Shown here piece after piece: positions 1 through 9,788 of a stretch of 32,696 bases of DNA (position 1 is the first letter of the stretch; every line of letters starts with the position of its first letter). Source of the DNA: Bacteroidales bacterium (GTDB lineage: Bacteria; Bacteroidota; Bacteroidia; Bacteroidales; G3-4614); the NCBI GenBank assembly GCA_017935575.1, contig JAGBHI010000013.1, positions 1 through 32,696 on the forward strand. Direction: 5' to 3'. The notes under the pieces are model-generated. The model was not told the DNA's origin. It saw only the letters and a list, made by a program, of their open reading frames with translations, and made no database searches. The position numbers and the translations under genes were made by a program.

Positions 1-54
1 ACACATCAACTACTTATTTTGATTTAAGATAGCCGACATTTTATATTTTTTGCC

Positions 55-62
55 TATTTTTG
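55..62 (+). promoter_or_regulatory. Candidate -7 promoter element for the rhomboid gene
   Basis: TATTTTTG matches the Bacteroidales -7 consensus TAnnTTTG and lies 59 bases before the rhomboid ATG. No TTTG -33 element is seen at the usual distance, and such words are common by chance in AT-rich DNA, so this is weak. Confidence 0.35.
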
Positions 63-121
63 TCTCCGCAATAACAATCACTCATTTTTCATTGTTGTTT
101 ATATAATAAATATATTAGTAA

Positions 122-835
122 ATGTTTAAAGGGAACTCTTTTTTTGCATCAATACCGCCGGTTACCAAAAATTTAATCATTATAAATTTTTTGATATGGC
201 TTGCCACCTTTGTTTTAGGTAATAGATTTGATTTTGATTTAACCAAATATTTGGGGTTACATTATATTACTGCTCCCGACTTTAATGCGGCGCAGTTTAT
301 AACATATATGTTTATGCACGACCCCTCTTCAATAAGCCATGTTTTCTTTAATATGTTCTCCGTTTTTATTTTTGGTAGAACGTTAGAGATGGTATGGGGA
401 TCAAAAAGATTTTTATTTTACTACTTTTCAACAGGTATTGGTGCCGGTATCATTCAAGAACTTGTATGGTGGTTATCTGTTGCCGGTCAAAGTTATGTTG
501 CTGCCGAAACCATTCATGGAACAATGGTTAATGTACCCGTAGAGATGTACACCGCCATGTTCAATACCGTTGGTGCTTCAGGCGCTGTATTTGGTATATT
601 ATTGGCTTTTGGTATGCTATTCCCTAATGCCGAACTCTTTTTAATGTTCATTCCTATTCCTATAAAGGCTAAATATTTTGTTGCTTTTTATGGTATCGTG
701 GAACTCTTCTTTGGCGTGGCAGGGGCTGCAGGTGATAATGTTGCCCATTTTGCTCACCTTGGAGGTATGTTGTTTGGGTTAATTCTAATTCTTTATTGGA
801 GAAAAAAAGGTATTGGCGGAGGACCTTATTTTTAA
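122..835 (+). CDS. Rhomboid family intramembrane serine protease
   Basis: This polytopic inner-membrane protein of 237 residues should cleave transmembrane substrates within the bilayer. Hydrophobic segments fall near residues 15-33, 70-86, 98-120, 145-168, 172-200 and 207-226. The catalytic dyad is visible: Ser153 in the GASG motif (151-154) and His212 in AHLGG (211-215). Loop-1/TM2 residues His66, His73 and Asn77 also fit the family. The start is an ATG without a Shine-Dalgarno sequence, as is usual in this phylum. Its 3' end overlaps the next gene by 23 bases if that gene starts at TTG 813, which suggests co-transcription. The family is certain; the substrate cannot be told. Confidence 0.93.
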   Translation: MFKGNSFFASIPPVTKNLIIINFLIWLATFVLGNRFDFDLTKYLGLHYITAPDFNAAQFITYMFMHDPSSISHVFFNMFSVFIFGRTLEMVWGSKRFLFYYFSTGIGAGIIQELVWWLSVAGQSYVAAETIHGTMVNVPVEMYTAMFNTVGASGAVFGILLAFGMLFPNAELFLMFIPIPIKAKYFVAFYGIVELFFGVAGAAGDNVAHFAHLGGMLFGLILILYWRKKGIGGGPYF

Positions 836-1958
836 TAACTTACCTGTTTTGAAGCTCTTAAAATTAATATATAAATATATAGGCTCTACTATAACAGCGA
901 TTTTTGGATTGCTGTTAATTGTTGCAGCGTATAGCTACCTGATATCCCCAAATGTTATACATAAAACTGTATATCTTTCTTTAATATTCCCTTTTATATT
1001 ATGGAGCAACATTGCTATTCTTATATTTTGGATTATACAAAAAAATAAGATTGCTTTTATTACTATTATTGCTATTGCCTCGTCATGGGGTAGCATCTAC
1101 AGATATTTCCCTATAAATATAAATAATACGGAATATACAGGTGGAGATACTGTTAAAGTTATGAGTTTTAATACCTGTTGCTTTGCTAAAATGACACCGC
1201 ACAAAGGGGAAAAGATTAATCCCATAATTGAGTTTATAAAGAGTAGCGATGCTGATGTGGTTTGTTTACAGGAATATGCTGTTGGTAGAGCTTTAAACTC
1301 ATTACAAGAGAATGATCTTGATTCAGCATTTGCTAAAATATATCCATATAGGAAAGTATTCCTTAATGATAATCACTATTATGAATCGGGATTGGCATGT
1401 TTGTCAAAATACCCAATTACTAATGCAGAACCTATAATTGCACCTGTAAACACCAATGGTTCAATTATGTATAGTATTGATATCAAAGGAAGAGCAATAA
1501 GATTTGTTGTTAATCATTTGGAATCAAACAGACTATCTTCAGATGACAGAGGGCTGTTCAACTATGTAACTTCTCACATTACTGAAAGCGACACTCTTAT
1601 GGACAATGTTAAGCGTCAACTTATCTGGAAAATAGCTGCCGCTGCTAAACGCAGAGCTTTACAGGCTGACAAGATTGCTGAAACTGTCAAAGATTTTGAT
1701 AGGGATATTATTATTTGTGGCGATTTCAACGACACTCAACAATCATACGTTTACAATAAGATAAGAGGAGATTTAAAAGATGCTTATGTTGAGACTTGTT
1801 TTGGCCCCGATATTACTTATCATGCCGATAAGTTCTTTTTCAGAATTGACCATATATTATATGGAAAAGGTCTAAAATGCCTTAATACATATATTGATAA
1901 AAGTATTAAGGATTCAGACCACTACCCTATTATATCTACTTTTGAAATTATACCTTGA
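813..1958 (+). CDS. Membrane-anchored endonuclease/exonuclease/phosphatase family protein
   Basis: The N-terminal third (about residues 16-98) holds three hydrophobic helices. Residues 112-381 form an EEP (DNase I-like) domain whose metal and catalytic signatures all appear intact: Asn120 in MSFN, Glu154 in CLQEY, Asn234-His235, Asp304 and Asn306 in GDFND, Asp346-His347, and the terminal SDH at 368-370. The family hydrolyses phosphodiesters or phosphoester lipids and nucleic acids; the substrate here is unknown. The topology should place the domain on one face of the inner membrane. The start is uncertain: the longest frame begins at TTG 813, inside the rhomboid gene, while a second TTG at 849 would start 14 bases after the rhomboid stop and remove 12 residues. 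The gene converges on the S41 protease with only 2 bases between them. Confidence 0.88.
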   Translation: MAEDLIFNNLPVLKLLKLIYKYIGSTITAIFGLLLIVAAYSYLISPNVIHKTVYLSLIFPFILWSNIAILIFWIIQKNKIAFITIIAIASSWGSIYRYFPININNTEYTGGDTVKVMSFNTCCFAKMTPHKGEKINPIIEFIKSSDADVVCLQEYAVGRALNSLQENDLDSAFAKIYPYRKVFLNDNHYYESGLACLSKYPITNAEPIIAPVNTNGSIMYSIDIKGRAIRFVVNHLESNRLSSDDRGLFNYVTSHITESDTLMDNVKRQLIWKIAAAAKRRALQADKIAETVKDFDRDIIICGDFNDTQQSYVYNKIRGDLKDAYVETCFGPDITYHADKFFFRIDHILYGKGLKCLNTYIDKSIKDSDHYPIISTFEIIP

Positions 1959-1960
1959 TA

Positions 1961-3574
1961 CTACTTCTTATTAACCTCATTAAGTAGTTTTAAATATTCA
2001 TTTTCATCGGCTATTATAGCTAATGCTCGCGTAAGAGCATCATTTGCTCCTGTATTTATAACCTTATAGTATGATGATTGGTCAAAAAGATCTCGTGCTA
2101 TTAAGGCTTTCATCTGTAACTTCATCAAGGAACTTGAACGGTTGTATTCCTCTTCTTTATACTCCACTCCTACTTCAATCGCTAAATTTATAAGTTGAGT
2201 CATTAGAGAATCTGTTACTTGATACTCCTCTATAAATTTATTTTCTCGCTTATACTCTGACAATAAAGTTTTTTTGTTATTCTCGGCATACTCCGCTGCT
2301 AATTGTGGCATAATGCCTTTTGCCACTATATCACGATGATAGTCTGAATAGAGCGTTGTATCTACAGGAATAAAACAATCGGGCATTATTCCTCCTCCGC
2401 CAAATACTGTACGATGATTCTTGAGTGTAGTATATTTTAAAGAGTCAGAAAAATGTATGCTATCGGCACTTATCATTTCGCCTCTGTTATATCGTTCCCA
2501 AATATCGTTGCGATATGCTTTGTTTCCTTCATTATATGGTCGCTGTATTGAACGTCCTGTTGGTGTATAATAGTGTGCTACTGTTAATCGCAACATTGAG
2601 CCATCGGGCATTTGTAGTGGGCGTTGTACTAATCCTTTTCCAAAGGTACGACGACCTACTATTACTCCTCTGTCCCAATCTTGTACTGCTCCTGCCAATA
2701 TCTCTGATGCCGATGCAGAGTTTTCATCTACCAATACTATAAGTTTTCCTTCTCGGAATACTCCCTTCTCACCACTTCGCTCCTCTTTGCGTGGAGAGGT
2801 GCGTCCTTGCGTGTAAACAATAAGATTACCTTCGTCAAGTAGCATATTGGCTAAGCCTACCGCCGCTGACAAATATCCTCCTCCGTTTCCTTGAAGGTCA
2901 ATGATAAGATTTTTCATTCTATTAAGTCTTATCATTGGTACTATAGCCTCAACAAACTCATCAAATGTTGTTGCGGCAAAGCGACTTAGCTTTACATATC
3001 CCGTGTTTTTTGCTACCATATAGGTAGCATCAACACTATGCACGGGTATTTGATCGCGAGTTATGGTAAATGGTAATAACCCTTCACTTCCGTGGCGTTT
3101 TACTAAGACATTAACAGTTGTCCCCCGCAATCCACGAAGGCGCTTCTTAATGTCGTTAGCACTCATCTTAACTCCGGCAACAATAGTGTCATTTATGAAT
3201 ATGATACGGTCTCCTGCCAATATACCCACTTTCTCACATGGCCCTCCCGATATTGTTTGTAATATATAGCAGGTATCCTTCTGCATCATAAATTGAATAC
3301 CAACTCCATCAAAATTACCATTTAACGATTCGTTGCTCTCTTCAACCTCTTCTTTTGTGAGATAGGCAGAATGGGGATCCAACTCCTCTAACATAGCTCT
3401 AATACCTGCCTCCACTATGCGTGCTTCATTTACTGTATCAACATATAAATTGTTTATTGCGTAGTTAATAAGCGAAAGTTTTTTTGAACCCTCGGTTTGA
3501 TTTAGTTGCGCAACTATATTTTGAGCAAAGATTACAAATAACAGAAGAAATATTTTTCTTATTTTGAATTTCAT
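1961..3574 (-). CDS. S41 family C-terminal processing peptidase
   Basis: This is a 537-residue exported serine protease of the CtpA/Prc type, with a signal peptide ending near Ala22. A PDZ domain lies at about residues 83-172, starting from the family motif FDGVGIQF, and it usually recognises C-terminal tails. The catalytic core spans about 190-345, with Ser288 in ENSASASE and Lys313 in FGKG forming the Ser/Lys dyad. The C-terminal 190 residues are helical and charged, as in other Bacteroidota members. It should act in the periplasm, trimming or degrading envelope proteins. Its ATG overlaps the coaD stop in an ATGA arrangement (3571-3574), implying translational coupling within the parE-coaD-protease run. 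Confidence 0.92.
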   Translation of the reverse strand: MKFKIRKIFLLLFVIFAQNIVAQLNQTEGSKKLSLINYAINNLYVDTVNEARIVEAGIRAMLEELDPHSAYLTKEEVEESNESLNGNFDGVGIQFMMQKDTCYILQTISGGPCEKVGILAGDRIIFINDTIVAGVKMSANDIKKRLRGLRGTTVNVLVKRHGSEGLLPFTITRDQIPVHSVDATYMVAKNTGYVKLSRFAATTFDEFVEAIVPMIRLNRMKNLIIDLQGNGGGYLSAAVGLANMLLDEGNLIVYTQGRTSPRKEERSGEKGVFREGKLIVLVDENSASASEILAGAVQDWDRGVIVGRRTFGKGLVQRPLQMPDGSMLRLTVAHYYTPTGRSIQRPYNEGNKAYRNDIWERYNRGEMISADSIHFSDSLKYTTLKNHRTVFGGGGIMPDCFIPVDTTLYSDYHRDIVAKGIMPQLAAEYAENNKKTLLSEYKRENKFIEEYQVTDSLMTQLINLAIEVGVEYKEEEYNRSSSLMKLQMKALIARDLFDQSSYYKVINTGANDALTRALAIIADENEYLKLLNEVNKK

Positions 3575-4029
3575 GGTCTTGGTAAATATCCCGATATGTC
3601 TCGCCCGAAATGTAACAACTCGCGTACCATTGAGGAGCTTATATGCGATAATGTAGGGTGTGTAAATAGTAATATTGTCTCTACTCCTGATAATTCGCGG
3701 TTTGTATCTGCAATAGCTTTCTCATACTCAAAGTCAATTGTTGAACGGACTCCTCGTACTATTGCATTTGCACCAACCTCTTTAACGACATCAATGGTTA
3801 AACCTGTGTATGTTATTACCTCTACTCTATCACTATCCTGATATAGTGTTTTTAGTGAAGCCTCTGTCTCTTCAACAGAGAATGTCCTTTTTTTATTCTC
3901 ATTTATTCCTATGGCTATAATTACCTTATCGGCAAAAGTCAATGCTCGGTCAACTATCCACTGATGCCCAATAGTGAAAGGATCAAAACTGCCGGGGAAT
4001 AATAGTGTTTTATTATGAGAGGTCTTCAT
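3571..4029 (-). CDS. coaD: Phosphopantetheine adenylyltransferase
   Basis: This 152-residue cytoplasmic enzyme transfers AMP from ATP to 4'-phosphopantetheine to make dephospho-CoA, the penultimate step of coenzyme A synthesis. The nucleotidyltransferase signatures are complete: [11 protein letters not shown] at 12-22 (the HxGH-type ATP motif, here TIGH), [12 protein letters not shown] at 92-103, and ISSSMVRE at 130-137. The length is normal for CoaD. Its first 17 bases overlap the 3' end of parE, and its stop overlaps the start of the S41 protease, so the three genes are almost certainly one transcript. The annotation is secure. Confidence 0.96.
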   Translation of the reverse strand: MKTSHNKTLLFPGSFDPFTIGHQWIVDRALTFADKVIIAIGINENKKRTFSVEETEASLKTLYQDSDRVEVITYTGLTIDVVKEVGANAIVRGVRSTIDFEYEKAIADTNRELSGVETILLFTHPTLSHISSSMVRELLHFGRDISGYLPRP

Positions 4030-5878
4030 CTGTTACCAAATTATCAATAATAAAATTTTGACGATCCATTGTATTCTTACCCATATAGAACTCCAACATC
4101 TCTCCTACGGCATCTTGTTTATTAAGTGATACCGGGTCAAGACGCATATCTGGTCCTATAAAGTTGGCAAATTCCGAAGCAGAAATCTCTCCGAGACCTT
4201 TAAATCGTGTTATCTCCGGGTGCGCTCCCACCTTTTCTATTGCGGCAATACGTTCCTCTTCGGTATAACAATAGTAGGTCTCTTTTTTATTACGAACCCT
4301 GAAAAGTGGAGTTTGTAATATATAGACATGCCCTTTCTTTACAAGTTCGGGGAAGAATTGTAAGAAGAATGTTAAAAGCAACATTCTTATGTGCATACCA
4401 TCAACATCGGCATCGGTTGCTATAACTATTTTATTGTAACGCAATCCTTCAAGACCATCTTCTATATCAAGTGCTGCTTGTAATAGGTTAAACTCCTCAT
4501 TTTCATAAACTACTTTACGTGTTAAACCGTATGAATTAAGGGGTTTACCTCGTAGGCTGAATACTGCCTGAGTTTCGGCATTACGACTCTTTGTGATTGA
4601 GCCCGAAGCTGAATCTCCCTCAGTTATGAAAAGTGTTGATTTATCGCGGTCTTCTCCCTTTGCATCGCTAAGGTGAATGCGACAATCACGCAATTTTTTA
4701 TTATGTAAATTTGCCTTTTTTGAACGTTCTCGTGCAAGTTTTGTTACTCCGGCTATAGCCTTACGCTCCTTTTCAGACTCTTGCACTTTTTTAAGCATCA
4801 ACTCTGCCGTTGTTGGTTCGCGGTGTAAGTAATTGTCTAACTCCTTTTTCAAAAAGTCATTCAAAAATTTACCGATAGTAGGTCCATCAGGTCCCATATC
4901 TTTTGAACCTAATTTTGTTTTTGTCTGCGACTCAAATACAGGCTCCTCAACTTTTATGCTGACTGCCGCTACCATTCCGTTACGAATATCGGAAAACTCA
5001 AAGTTCTTGTTGAAGAACTCTTTTATTGTACGTGTTGCTGCCTCGCGAAAGGCTGAAAGATGTGTTCCTCCTTGAGTTGTATGCTGACCATTCACAAATG
5101 AGTAGTACTCCTCGCCATATTGCTCGCAGTGAGTTATTACCACCTCAATATCATCGCCCTTTAAATGGATTATTGGGTAGAGAGGTGTCGCTGTCATCTT
5201 ATCATTCAAGAGGTCTAATAATCCTCCTTTTGAGTAAAATTTACGACCATTAAGATATATGGCCAATCCGCTATTTAGATATGAGTAGTTCTTTAATAAA
5301 TTCTCAACATACTCCTCGCGGAAAGCATAATTCGCAAATATCTTTTCGTCATTATCAGGGGTGAATTGAACAAGCGTTCCATTCTTCTCAGTTGTTGCAC
5401 ATATAGGAGCATCTGTTACAACTGCACCCTTTTCATATATTACCTCTTTACATTGTCCGTCGCGATATGCAACAATTCTGAAATTGGTAGATAGAGCATT
5501 AACGGCTTTAATACCGACTCCGTTCAAACCAACCGATTTTTTAAAGGCTTTTGAATCGTATTTGGCTCCTGTATTCATCTTTGACGAAACATCAATAACC
5601 TTTTCAAGTGGAATACCGCGACCATAATCTCGCACTTCAACTTTGTTATCCTCTATGTTAACATCAATCTGAGAGCCAAAGCCCATCATATACTCATCTA
5701 TGGCATTATCCATAACCTCTTTGAGAAGCACATATATTCCGTCATCGGCATGAGAACCGTCGCCAAGTTTTCCTATATACATACCGGGACGAAGACGTAT
5801 ATGCTCTTTCCAATCAAGAGTACGTATGGCATCTTCATTATAAATTGCTTCAATCTCTTTTTTCTCTACTTCTTCCAT
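4013..5878 (-). CDS. parE: DNA topoisomerase IV subunit B (ParE)
   Basis: This 621-residue ATPase subunit of a type IIA topoisomerase would work with ParC to decatenate sister chromosomes. The GHKL ATPase domain includes Glu54 and Asn58 in [17 protein letters not shown] at 84-90 and the lid [14 protein letters not shown] at 117-130. QTKTKLG is at 318-324. The TOPRIM domain has Glu420 in TEGDSASG and the DADVDG triad Asp489, Asp491 and Asp493. It is distinguished from the GyrB at 13628-15577 by divergent sequence and by its terminal region. No A subunit lies in the window. It heads the parE-coaD-S41 unit behind a TATCTTCG promoter element. ParE rather than a second GyrB is my inference from the presence of a clearer GyrB nearby. 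Confidence 0.9.
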   Translation of the reverse strand: MEEVEKKEIEAIYNEDAIRTLDWKEHIRLRPGMYIGKLGDGSHADDGIYVLLKEVMDNAIDEYMMGFGSQIDVNIEDNKVEVRDYGRGIPLEKVIDVSSKMNTGAKYDSKAFKKSVGLNGVGIKAVNALSTNFRIVAYRDGQCKEVIYEKGAVVTDAPICATTEKNGTLVQFTPDNDEKIFANYAFREEYVENLLKNYSYLNSGLAIYLNGRKFYSKGGLLDLLNDKMTATPLYPIIHLKGDDIEVVITHCEQYGEEYYSFVNGQHTTQGGTHLSAFREAATRTIKEFFNKNFEFSDIRNGMVAAVSIKVEEPVFESQTKTKLGSKDMGPDGPTIGKFLNDFLKKELDNYLHREPTTAELMLKKVQESEKERKAIAGVTKLARERSKKANLHNKKLRDCRIHLSDAKGEDRDKSTLFITEGDSASGSITKSRNAETQAVFSLRGKPLNSYGLTRKVVYENEEFNLLQAALDIEDGLEGLRYNKIVIATDADVDGMHIRMLLLTFFLQFFPELVKKGHVYILQTPLFRVRNKKETYYCYTEEERIAAIEKVGAHPEITRFKGLGEISASEFANFIGPDMRLDPVSLNKQDAVGEMLEFYMGKNTMDRQNFIIDNLVTDEDLS

Positions 5879-5903
5879 ATCGAGTATAATTTTTGCTTAA
5901 CTG

Positions 5904-5911
5904 CGAAGATA
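5904..5911 (-). promoter_or_regulatory. Candidate -7 element for parE
   Basis: On the minus strand this reads TATCTTCG followed by CA, one base from TAnnTTTG. The same TATCTTCGCA word precedes dapB at 27646, which makes a shared promoter form plausible. It would give a leader of about 20 bases. No convincing -33 element was seen. Confidence 0.5.
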
Positions 5912-5963
5912 CAAATTTTTAGCGAATTGTTTGGTTATGAAAGAGATTAATTTTATTAAAACA

Positions 5964-6004
5964 ACAATAAAGAGCTGCATTTTTTATGCAACTCTTTATT
6001 GTTA
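5964..6004 (-). terminator. Intrinsic terminator downstream of nadB
   Basis: Two 18-base arms (5964-5981 and 5987-6004) form a hairpin with a single mismatch (C5976 against A5992) and a 5-base loop. It lies 39 bases past the nadB stop and upstream of the parE promoter. The minus-strand sequence after the stem is T-rich. It likely separates the nagB-SDR-nadB transcript from parE. Confidence 0.8.
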
Positions 6005-6043
6005 ATTCATTTTAATGCCGAAAACGAGATTTAAGGCTGATAA

Positions 6044-7630
6044 CTACTTCTTCGGCGGATAATCTATTGTATAGTGTAATCCTACACTCTCTTTGCGAGC
6101 CATTGCCTGTTTTATTATCAAATAACCTACGTTTATGATATTACGCAACTCACATATTTGACTTGTTACAACTGAGCGTTGGAAAAGGTTTTCTGTCTCT
6201 TCATATAGGATATTTAAACGATCTAATGCTCGTTTTAAACGCAGATCTGAACGAACTATTCCCACATATGCCGACATTAGTTGCTCAACCTCTCTCAAAC
6301 TTTGAGTAATTAAGACCATCTCTTCGGGTTGAGTTGTTCCTTCGTCGTTCCATTCGGGGATATCCTCTCTTATATCTATATCTTTTATTGCCTCTACTGC
6401 ATGTTTTGCCGCAGCATCAGCATAGACAACTGCCTCTATCAGAGAGTTTGACGCCAAACGGTTACCTCCGTGTAATCCGGTACATGCACATTCTCCGAAA
6501 GCATAAAGATTTTTTATTGACGAACATGCATTTAAATCAACCTTTATTCCCCCACACAAATAGTGAGCAGCAGGTGCTACAGGAATATACTCCTTAGTAA
6601 TATCAATTCCCAAAGACAAACACTTGCTATATATGTTCGGAAAGTGTTCTCGCGTCTCCTGCTCATCTTTATGGGTAACATCAAGATATACGCAATCGTC
6701 GCCTCGCATTTTCATCTCATTATCTATGGCACGAGCAACAATATCACGAGGGGCAAGAGATTTTCGTTCATCATATTTTTGCATAAACTCTTTGCCATCT
6801 TTGGTGCGCAATACTCCGCCATAACCCCTCATTGCCTCAGTTATCAAAAAACTTGGACGTTCGCCCGGATTATATAGTGCTGTTGGGTGAAATTGGATAA
6901 ATTCCATATCTTGAACTTCTCCTTTTGCCCTATAAACCATGGCTATTCCATCACCGGTTGCTACGGTTGGATTAGTTGTTGTTTTATAAACATTTCCAAC
7001 TCCTCCTGTGGCTATGATTGTTGTTCTTGAAAGGAATGTTTCAACTTTTCCGCTCTTTTGGTCTAAAACATATACTCCGTAGCATGTTATATCAGGTGTC
7101 TGACGTGTAACAGTTACTCCCAAATGGTGCTGTGTTATAAGTTCTACGGCAAAGTGATTTTCAAAGAGTTCTATTTTAGGGTGGTTTTTTATAGCTCGAA
7201 TAAGGCTGTCTTGTATCTCTTGTCCTGTATTATCACGATGATGAAGTATCCTGAATTCAGAGTGCCCTCCTTCGCGATGTAAATCAAATCCTCCCTTTTC
7301 GTCTCTATCAAAGTTTACGCCCCAATTCACCAACTCCTCTATTTGAGCCGGAGCCTCACGTACAACCTTCTCTACAGCCTCTCTGTTACACAAACCTCCT
7401 CCACATATAAGTGTGTCCTCAATGTGTTTGTCAAAATTATCGGTTGGTTTGGTTACTGATGCTATTCCCCCTTGAGCATAAAAAGTGTTGGCCTCCTCAA
7501 TCCCTGTTTTGCAGATGATTCCTACCCTACCTTTTTCTGCTACTTTTAAGGCAAAACTCATTCCGGCAATTCCGGAACCTATTACCAAAAAATCATACTT
7601 GTAAGCCATAACGTGTTTTTTACGCGGCAT
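6044..7630 (-). CDS. nadB: L-aspartate oxidase
   Basis: This FAD enzyme oxidises L-aspartate to iminoaspartate, the first step of de novo NAD synthesis, with fumarate or oxygen as acceptor. The dinucleotide fold GSGIAG lies at 18-23. Further signatures are YAQGGIA (51-57), HREGGHSE (118-125), the active-site residues His248 (QFHPT), Arg295 (APRD) and His356 (AAHYLCGG), and the FAD-binding GLHGGNRLASNSL (385-397). The C-terminal helical domain is present. ATG 7630 starts 3 bases after the SDR stop. An internal ATG at 7609 gives a start closer to the family's usual length (521 residues), so either is possible. nadA and nadC are not in the window. A strong hairpin follows the stop. Confidence 0.95.
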   Translation of the reverse strand: MPRKKHVMAYKYDFLVIGSGIAGMSFALKVAEKGRVGIICKTGIEEANTFYAQGGIASVTKPTDNFDKHIEDTLICGGGLCNREAVEKVVREAPAQIEELVNWGVNFDRDEKGGFDLHREGGHSEFRILHHRDNTGQEIQDSLIRAIKNHPKIELFENHFAVELITQHHLGVTVTRQTPDITCYGVYVLDQKSGKVETFLSRTTIIATGGVGNVYKTTTNPTVATGDGIAMVYRAKGEVQDMEFIQFHPTALYNPGERPSFLITEAMRGYGGVLRTKDGKEFMQKYDERKSLAPRDIVARAIDNEMKMRGDDCVYLDVTHKDEQETREHFPNIYSKCLSLGIDITKEYIPVAPAAHYLCGGIKVDLNACSSIKNLYAFGECACTGLHGGNRLASNSLIEAVVYADAAAKHAVEAIKDIDIREDIPEWNDEGTTQPEEMVLITQSLREVEQLMSAYVGIVRSDLRLKRALDRLNILYEETENLFQRSVVTSQICELRNIINVGYLIIKQAMARKESVGLHYTIDYPPKK

Positions 7631-7633
7631 ACT

Positions 7634-8641
7634 CTAAAGCCACCCTTTTTCTTTATACCATGAGATACATTCATTCACACCTTTTTCAAGGTCATAATCG
7701 GCTGTAAATTCAAGGTCATTTGCGGTTTTTGATGTGTCGCAAGTCCAATTTCTCTGTTTCAGTATCTGAAATTTATCTTTATTTAATACGGGAACTTCCT
7801 TATCTCCCGCTAAAGCTTCTGAACAGTTACAAACAAATTTACATATCGCCAAAGGAACCACTATCGGGAGAACCAATTTTTTCCCTAATGCCTTGGATAC
7901 CAATAAACGAAAATCTTTTTGTGTGTAATATTCTACTCCATCGGTAATGAAGTATCCCTCGCCCACTTTACCCTTTTCAAGGGCGAGGAATACCGCTTTT
8001 ACCAAATCTTTTACATATATAAATGTCAACCTCTGTTCTTCAAATCCTACTGTTACATCTAATCCATTCTTAATGAGTTTAATCATTTCAAGATAATCCT
8101 TCTCTCGTGGACCATAAACTCCTGTTGGTCGTATTGTTACGAAAGGAAAGGATTTCAATGAACGAAGATATAATTCTGAGCGAAGTTTACTCCTTCCATA
8201 TGCCGATGACGGATAAGGGTGCTCCTTATCATCAATCGGGAAAGTCTCTTTGGTATCGGTACGCCATGCGCTGAGACTACTCATATATATAAACTTCTTC
8301 GGAACATTCTCGGTCTCTATAAGAGCATCAACAAAAGTTTTCAAATAGACAAAGTTTATTTTATCAAAAACCATGGGATCCAAAGTTTTTGTTACTCCCA
8401 GATTATGAATTATATAATCCCATTTGCCATTTGTTTTACAAAACTCGTCAATTTCTCTTTTTAGCTCTATTTTATCGGCAAAATTCAGCGTTATAAAATT
8501 TATACGTTCATCTTGTAAATATTCAAGATTAGTTGAACTTCTGACTCCCGCATAAACTTCAAAACCTTTTCTCAAGGCCTCTTCTACCATAAAACTGCCA
8601 ATAAAACCTCCAGCTCCGGTTATTAATATCTTTTTACTCAT
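7634..8641 (-). CDS. NAD-dependent epimerase/dehydratase family protein (extended SDR)
   Basis: This is a 335-residue Rossmann-fold oxidoreductase of the extended short-chain dehydrogenase type. The cofactor motif TGAGGFIG is at 8-15. The active site has Ser121/Ser122 in MSSLSAW and the YxxxK pair Tyr148 and Lys152. RPTGVYGPRE, about residues 171-180, is the usual substrate-side segment. Such enzymes act on nucleotide sugars or on sterol-like or lipid alcohols. Nothing here identifies the substrate. It lies between nagB and nadB on the same strand, only 3 bases before nadB, so it is probably co-transcribed with nadB. The 56-base gap to nagB holds no clear terminator. Confidence 0.85.
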   Translation of the reverse strand: MSKKILITGAGGFIGSFMVEEALRKGFEVYAGVRSSTNLEYLQDERINFITLNFADKIELKREIDEFCKTNGKWDYIIHNLGVTKTLDPMVFDKINFVYLKTFVDALIETENVPKKFIYMSSLSAWRTDTKETFPIDDKEHPYPSSAYGRSKLRSELYLRSLKSFPFVTIRPTGVYGPREKDYLEMIKLIKNGLDVTVGFEEQRLTFIYVKDLVKAVFLALEKGKVGEGYFITDGVEYYTQKDFRLLVSKALGKKLVLPIVVPLAICKFVCNCSEALAGDKEVPVLNKDKFQILKQRNWTCDTSKTANDLEFTADYDLEKGVNECISWYKEKGWL

Positions 8642-8697
8642 TTTTTGATTATACGAACTATTCTTTTTTAGGATATCAAGAGGTTTTTATCACTTCT

Positions 8698-9507
8698 TTA
8701 TAAAAGAGAGTTGGGGTCTAAATTATCTTTTTCAATATCCTTGAAATATTTATATGTACCAACTGTTATCTCGGCAGTTGCGTCCTCGTCACATACTATG
8801 ATGCTCTTTTCGTGTTGTTGAAGAGCGCTGATTGTCCACATTTGAGATACGCTTCCCTCAACTCCATGTTTCAAAGCACGAGCTTTATTATGACCGTTTA
8901 CAATTATAAGGACACTCTTAGCCGACATAATTGTACCAACTCCAACTGTCAATGCTGTTTTGGGAACTTTATTAACATCATTCTCAAAGAAGCGTGAGTT
9001 AGCTATAATTGTATCCGTTGTAAGAGTTTTAATTCTTGTACGAGATGTCAATGATGATCCCGGCTCGTTAAATGCAATATGTCCATCAGGTCCTATACCT
9101 CCTAAGAAAAGATCAATACCTCCTAATGCAGCAATTTTATCTTCATATGCTTTACATTCAGCCTCAGGATCAACTGCGTTTCCATTAAGAATATTTACAT
9201 TATCTGGATTGATATCGATATGACTAAAGAAGTTATTCCACATAAATGAGTGATAGCTTTGTGGGTGCTCTTTAGGAAGACCTATATACTCGTCCATATT
9301 GAATGTTACCACATTCTTAAACGAAACAACTCCTTTTTTGTTCAACTCTATAAGAGCTTTGTACATACCTAATGGTGATGAACCTGTAGGAAGTCCCAAA
9401 ATAAAAGGTTTCTCTTCTGTTGGTTTAAACGCATTGATACGAGATGCAACATAATTAGCAGCCCAACGCGATACATTCTCGTAATTTGGTTGAATAATAA
9501 GTCTCAT
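8698..9507 (-). CDS. nagB: Glucosamine-6-phosphate deaminase
   Basis: This enzyme isomerises and deaminates glucosamine-6-phosphate to fructose-6-phosphate and ammonia, the last committed step of amino-sugar catabolism. The 269-residue chain lines up with E. coli NagB numbering: the phosphate loop is LPTGSSP (39-45), and the catalytic residues are Asp72 in NMDEY, Asp141, His143 and Glu148 in [12 protein letters not shown]. Ser151, Arg158 and Lys160, which form the allosteric N-acetylglucosamine-6-phosphate site in E. coli, are also kept, so activation by that ligand is plausible. It is divergent from a NagB-like/PIG-L fusion in which the catalytic residues are lost. The promoter is a perfect TACCTTTG on the minus strand. 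Confidence 0.97.
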   Translation of the reverse strand: MRLIIQPNYENVSRWAANYVASRINAFKPTEEKPFILGLPTGSSPLGMYKALIELNKKGVVSFKNVVTFNMDEYIGLPKEHPQSYHSFMWNNFFSHIDINPDNVNILNGNAVDPEAECKAYEDKIAALGGIDLFLGGIGPDGHIAFNEPGSSLTSRTRIKTLTTDTIIANSRFFENDVNKVPKTALTVGVGTIMSAKSVLIIVNGHNKARALKHGVEGSVSQMWTISALQQHEKSIIVCDEDATAEITVGTYKYFKDIEKDNLDPNSLL

Positions 9508-9561
9508 AATTATTAATTTTTAAGTTATTAATATATTGTTAATGATTTGTATATATGCTCT

Positions 9562-9614
9562 TTTAAGATGATACTCCAATTCTAATTTACAAAGGTATAA
9601 ATTAAAATCTTAAA
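9562..9614. promoter_or_regulatory. Candidate operator: inverted repeat around the nagB promoter
   Basis: TTTAAGAT (9562-9569) and its exact reverse complement ATCTTAAA (9607-9614) flank the nagB -7 element. One arm lies in the leader and the other in the -7/-33 spacer, 37 bases apart. This could be a regulator site, but 8-base AT-rich arms are weak evidence. Confidence 0.3.
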
Positions 9615-9624
9615 GAGAGTCAAA
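9590..9624 (-). promoter_or_regulatory. nagB: nagB promoter
   Basis: On the minus strand TACCTTTG (9590-9597) is a perfect TAnnTTTG -7 element. A TTTG at 9621-9624 lies 23 bases upstream, slightly more than the usual spacing. The predicted leader is about 75 bases. Confidence 0.65.
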
Positions 9625-9735
9625 ATATAAGACTATTTTACACAATTATTATCTTATTCATAAAGCATTTGTTTTTTTAACTTAAAAACATAAATTTATA
9701 TCACTTTTTTTGTTTTAAAATAAAATTTTTAGATG

Positions 9736-9743
9736 TACCTTTG
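9736..9743 (+). promoter_or_regulatory. Promoter -7 element of the NagB-like/PIG-L gene
   Basis: TACCTTTG is a perfect TAnnTTTG match 45 bases before the ATG at 9789. A TTTG at 9709-9712 is 23 bases upstream, the same spacing as in the divergent nagB promoter. Confidence 0.65.
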
Positions 9744-9788
9744 TTTGAAACATGAGAAAATTAATTTTTAAACTTAACATATAAAATT

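Noticed and set aside
1959..1960. Terminator between the convergent EEP and S41 genes
   Set aside because: Only 2 bases separate the stops and no hairpin was found across the junction.
6563..6877. 104-codon frame on the plus strand inside nadB
   Set aside because: It is antisense to conserved nadB sequence and its composition is that of a frame shadow.
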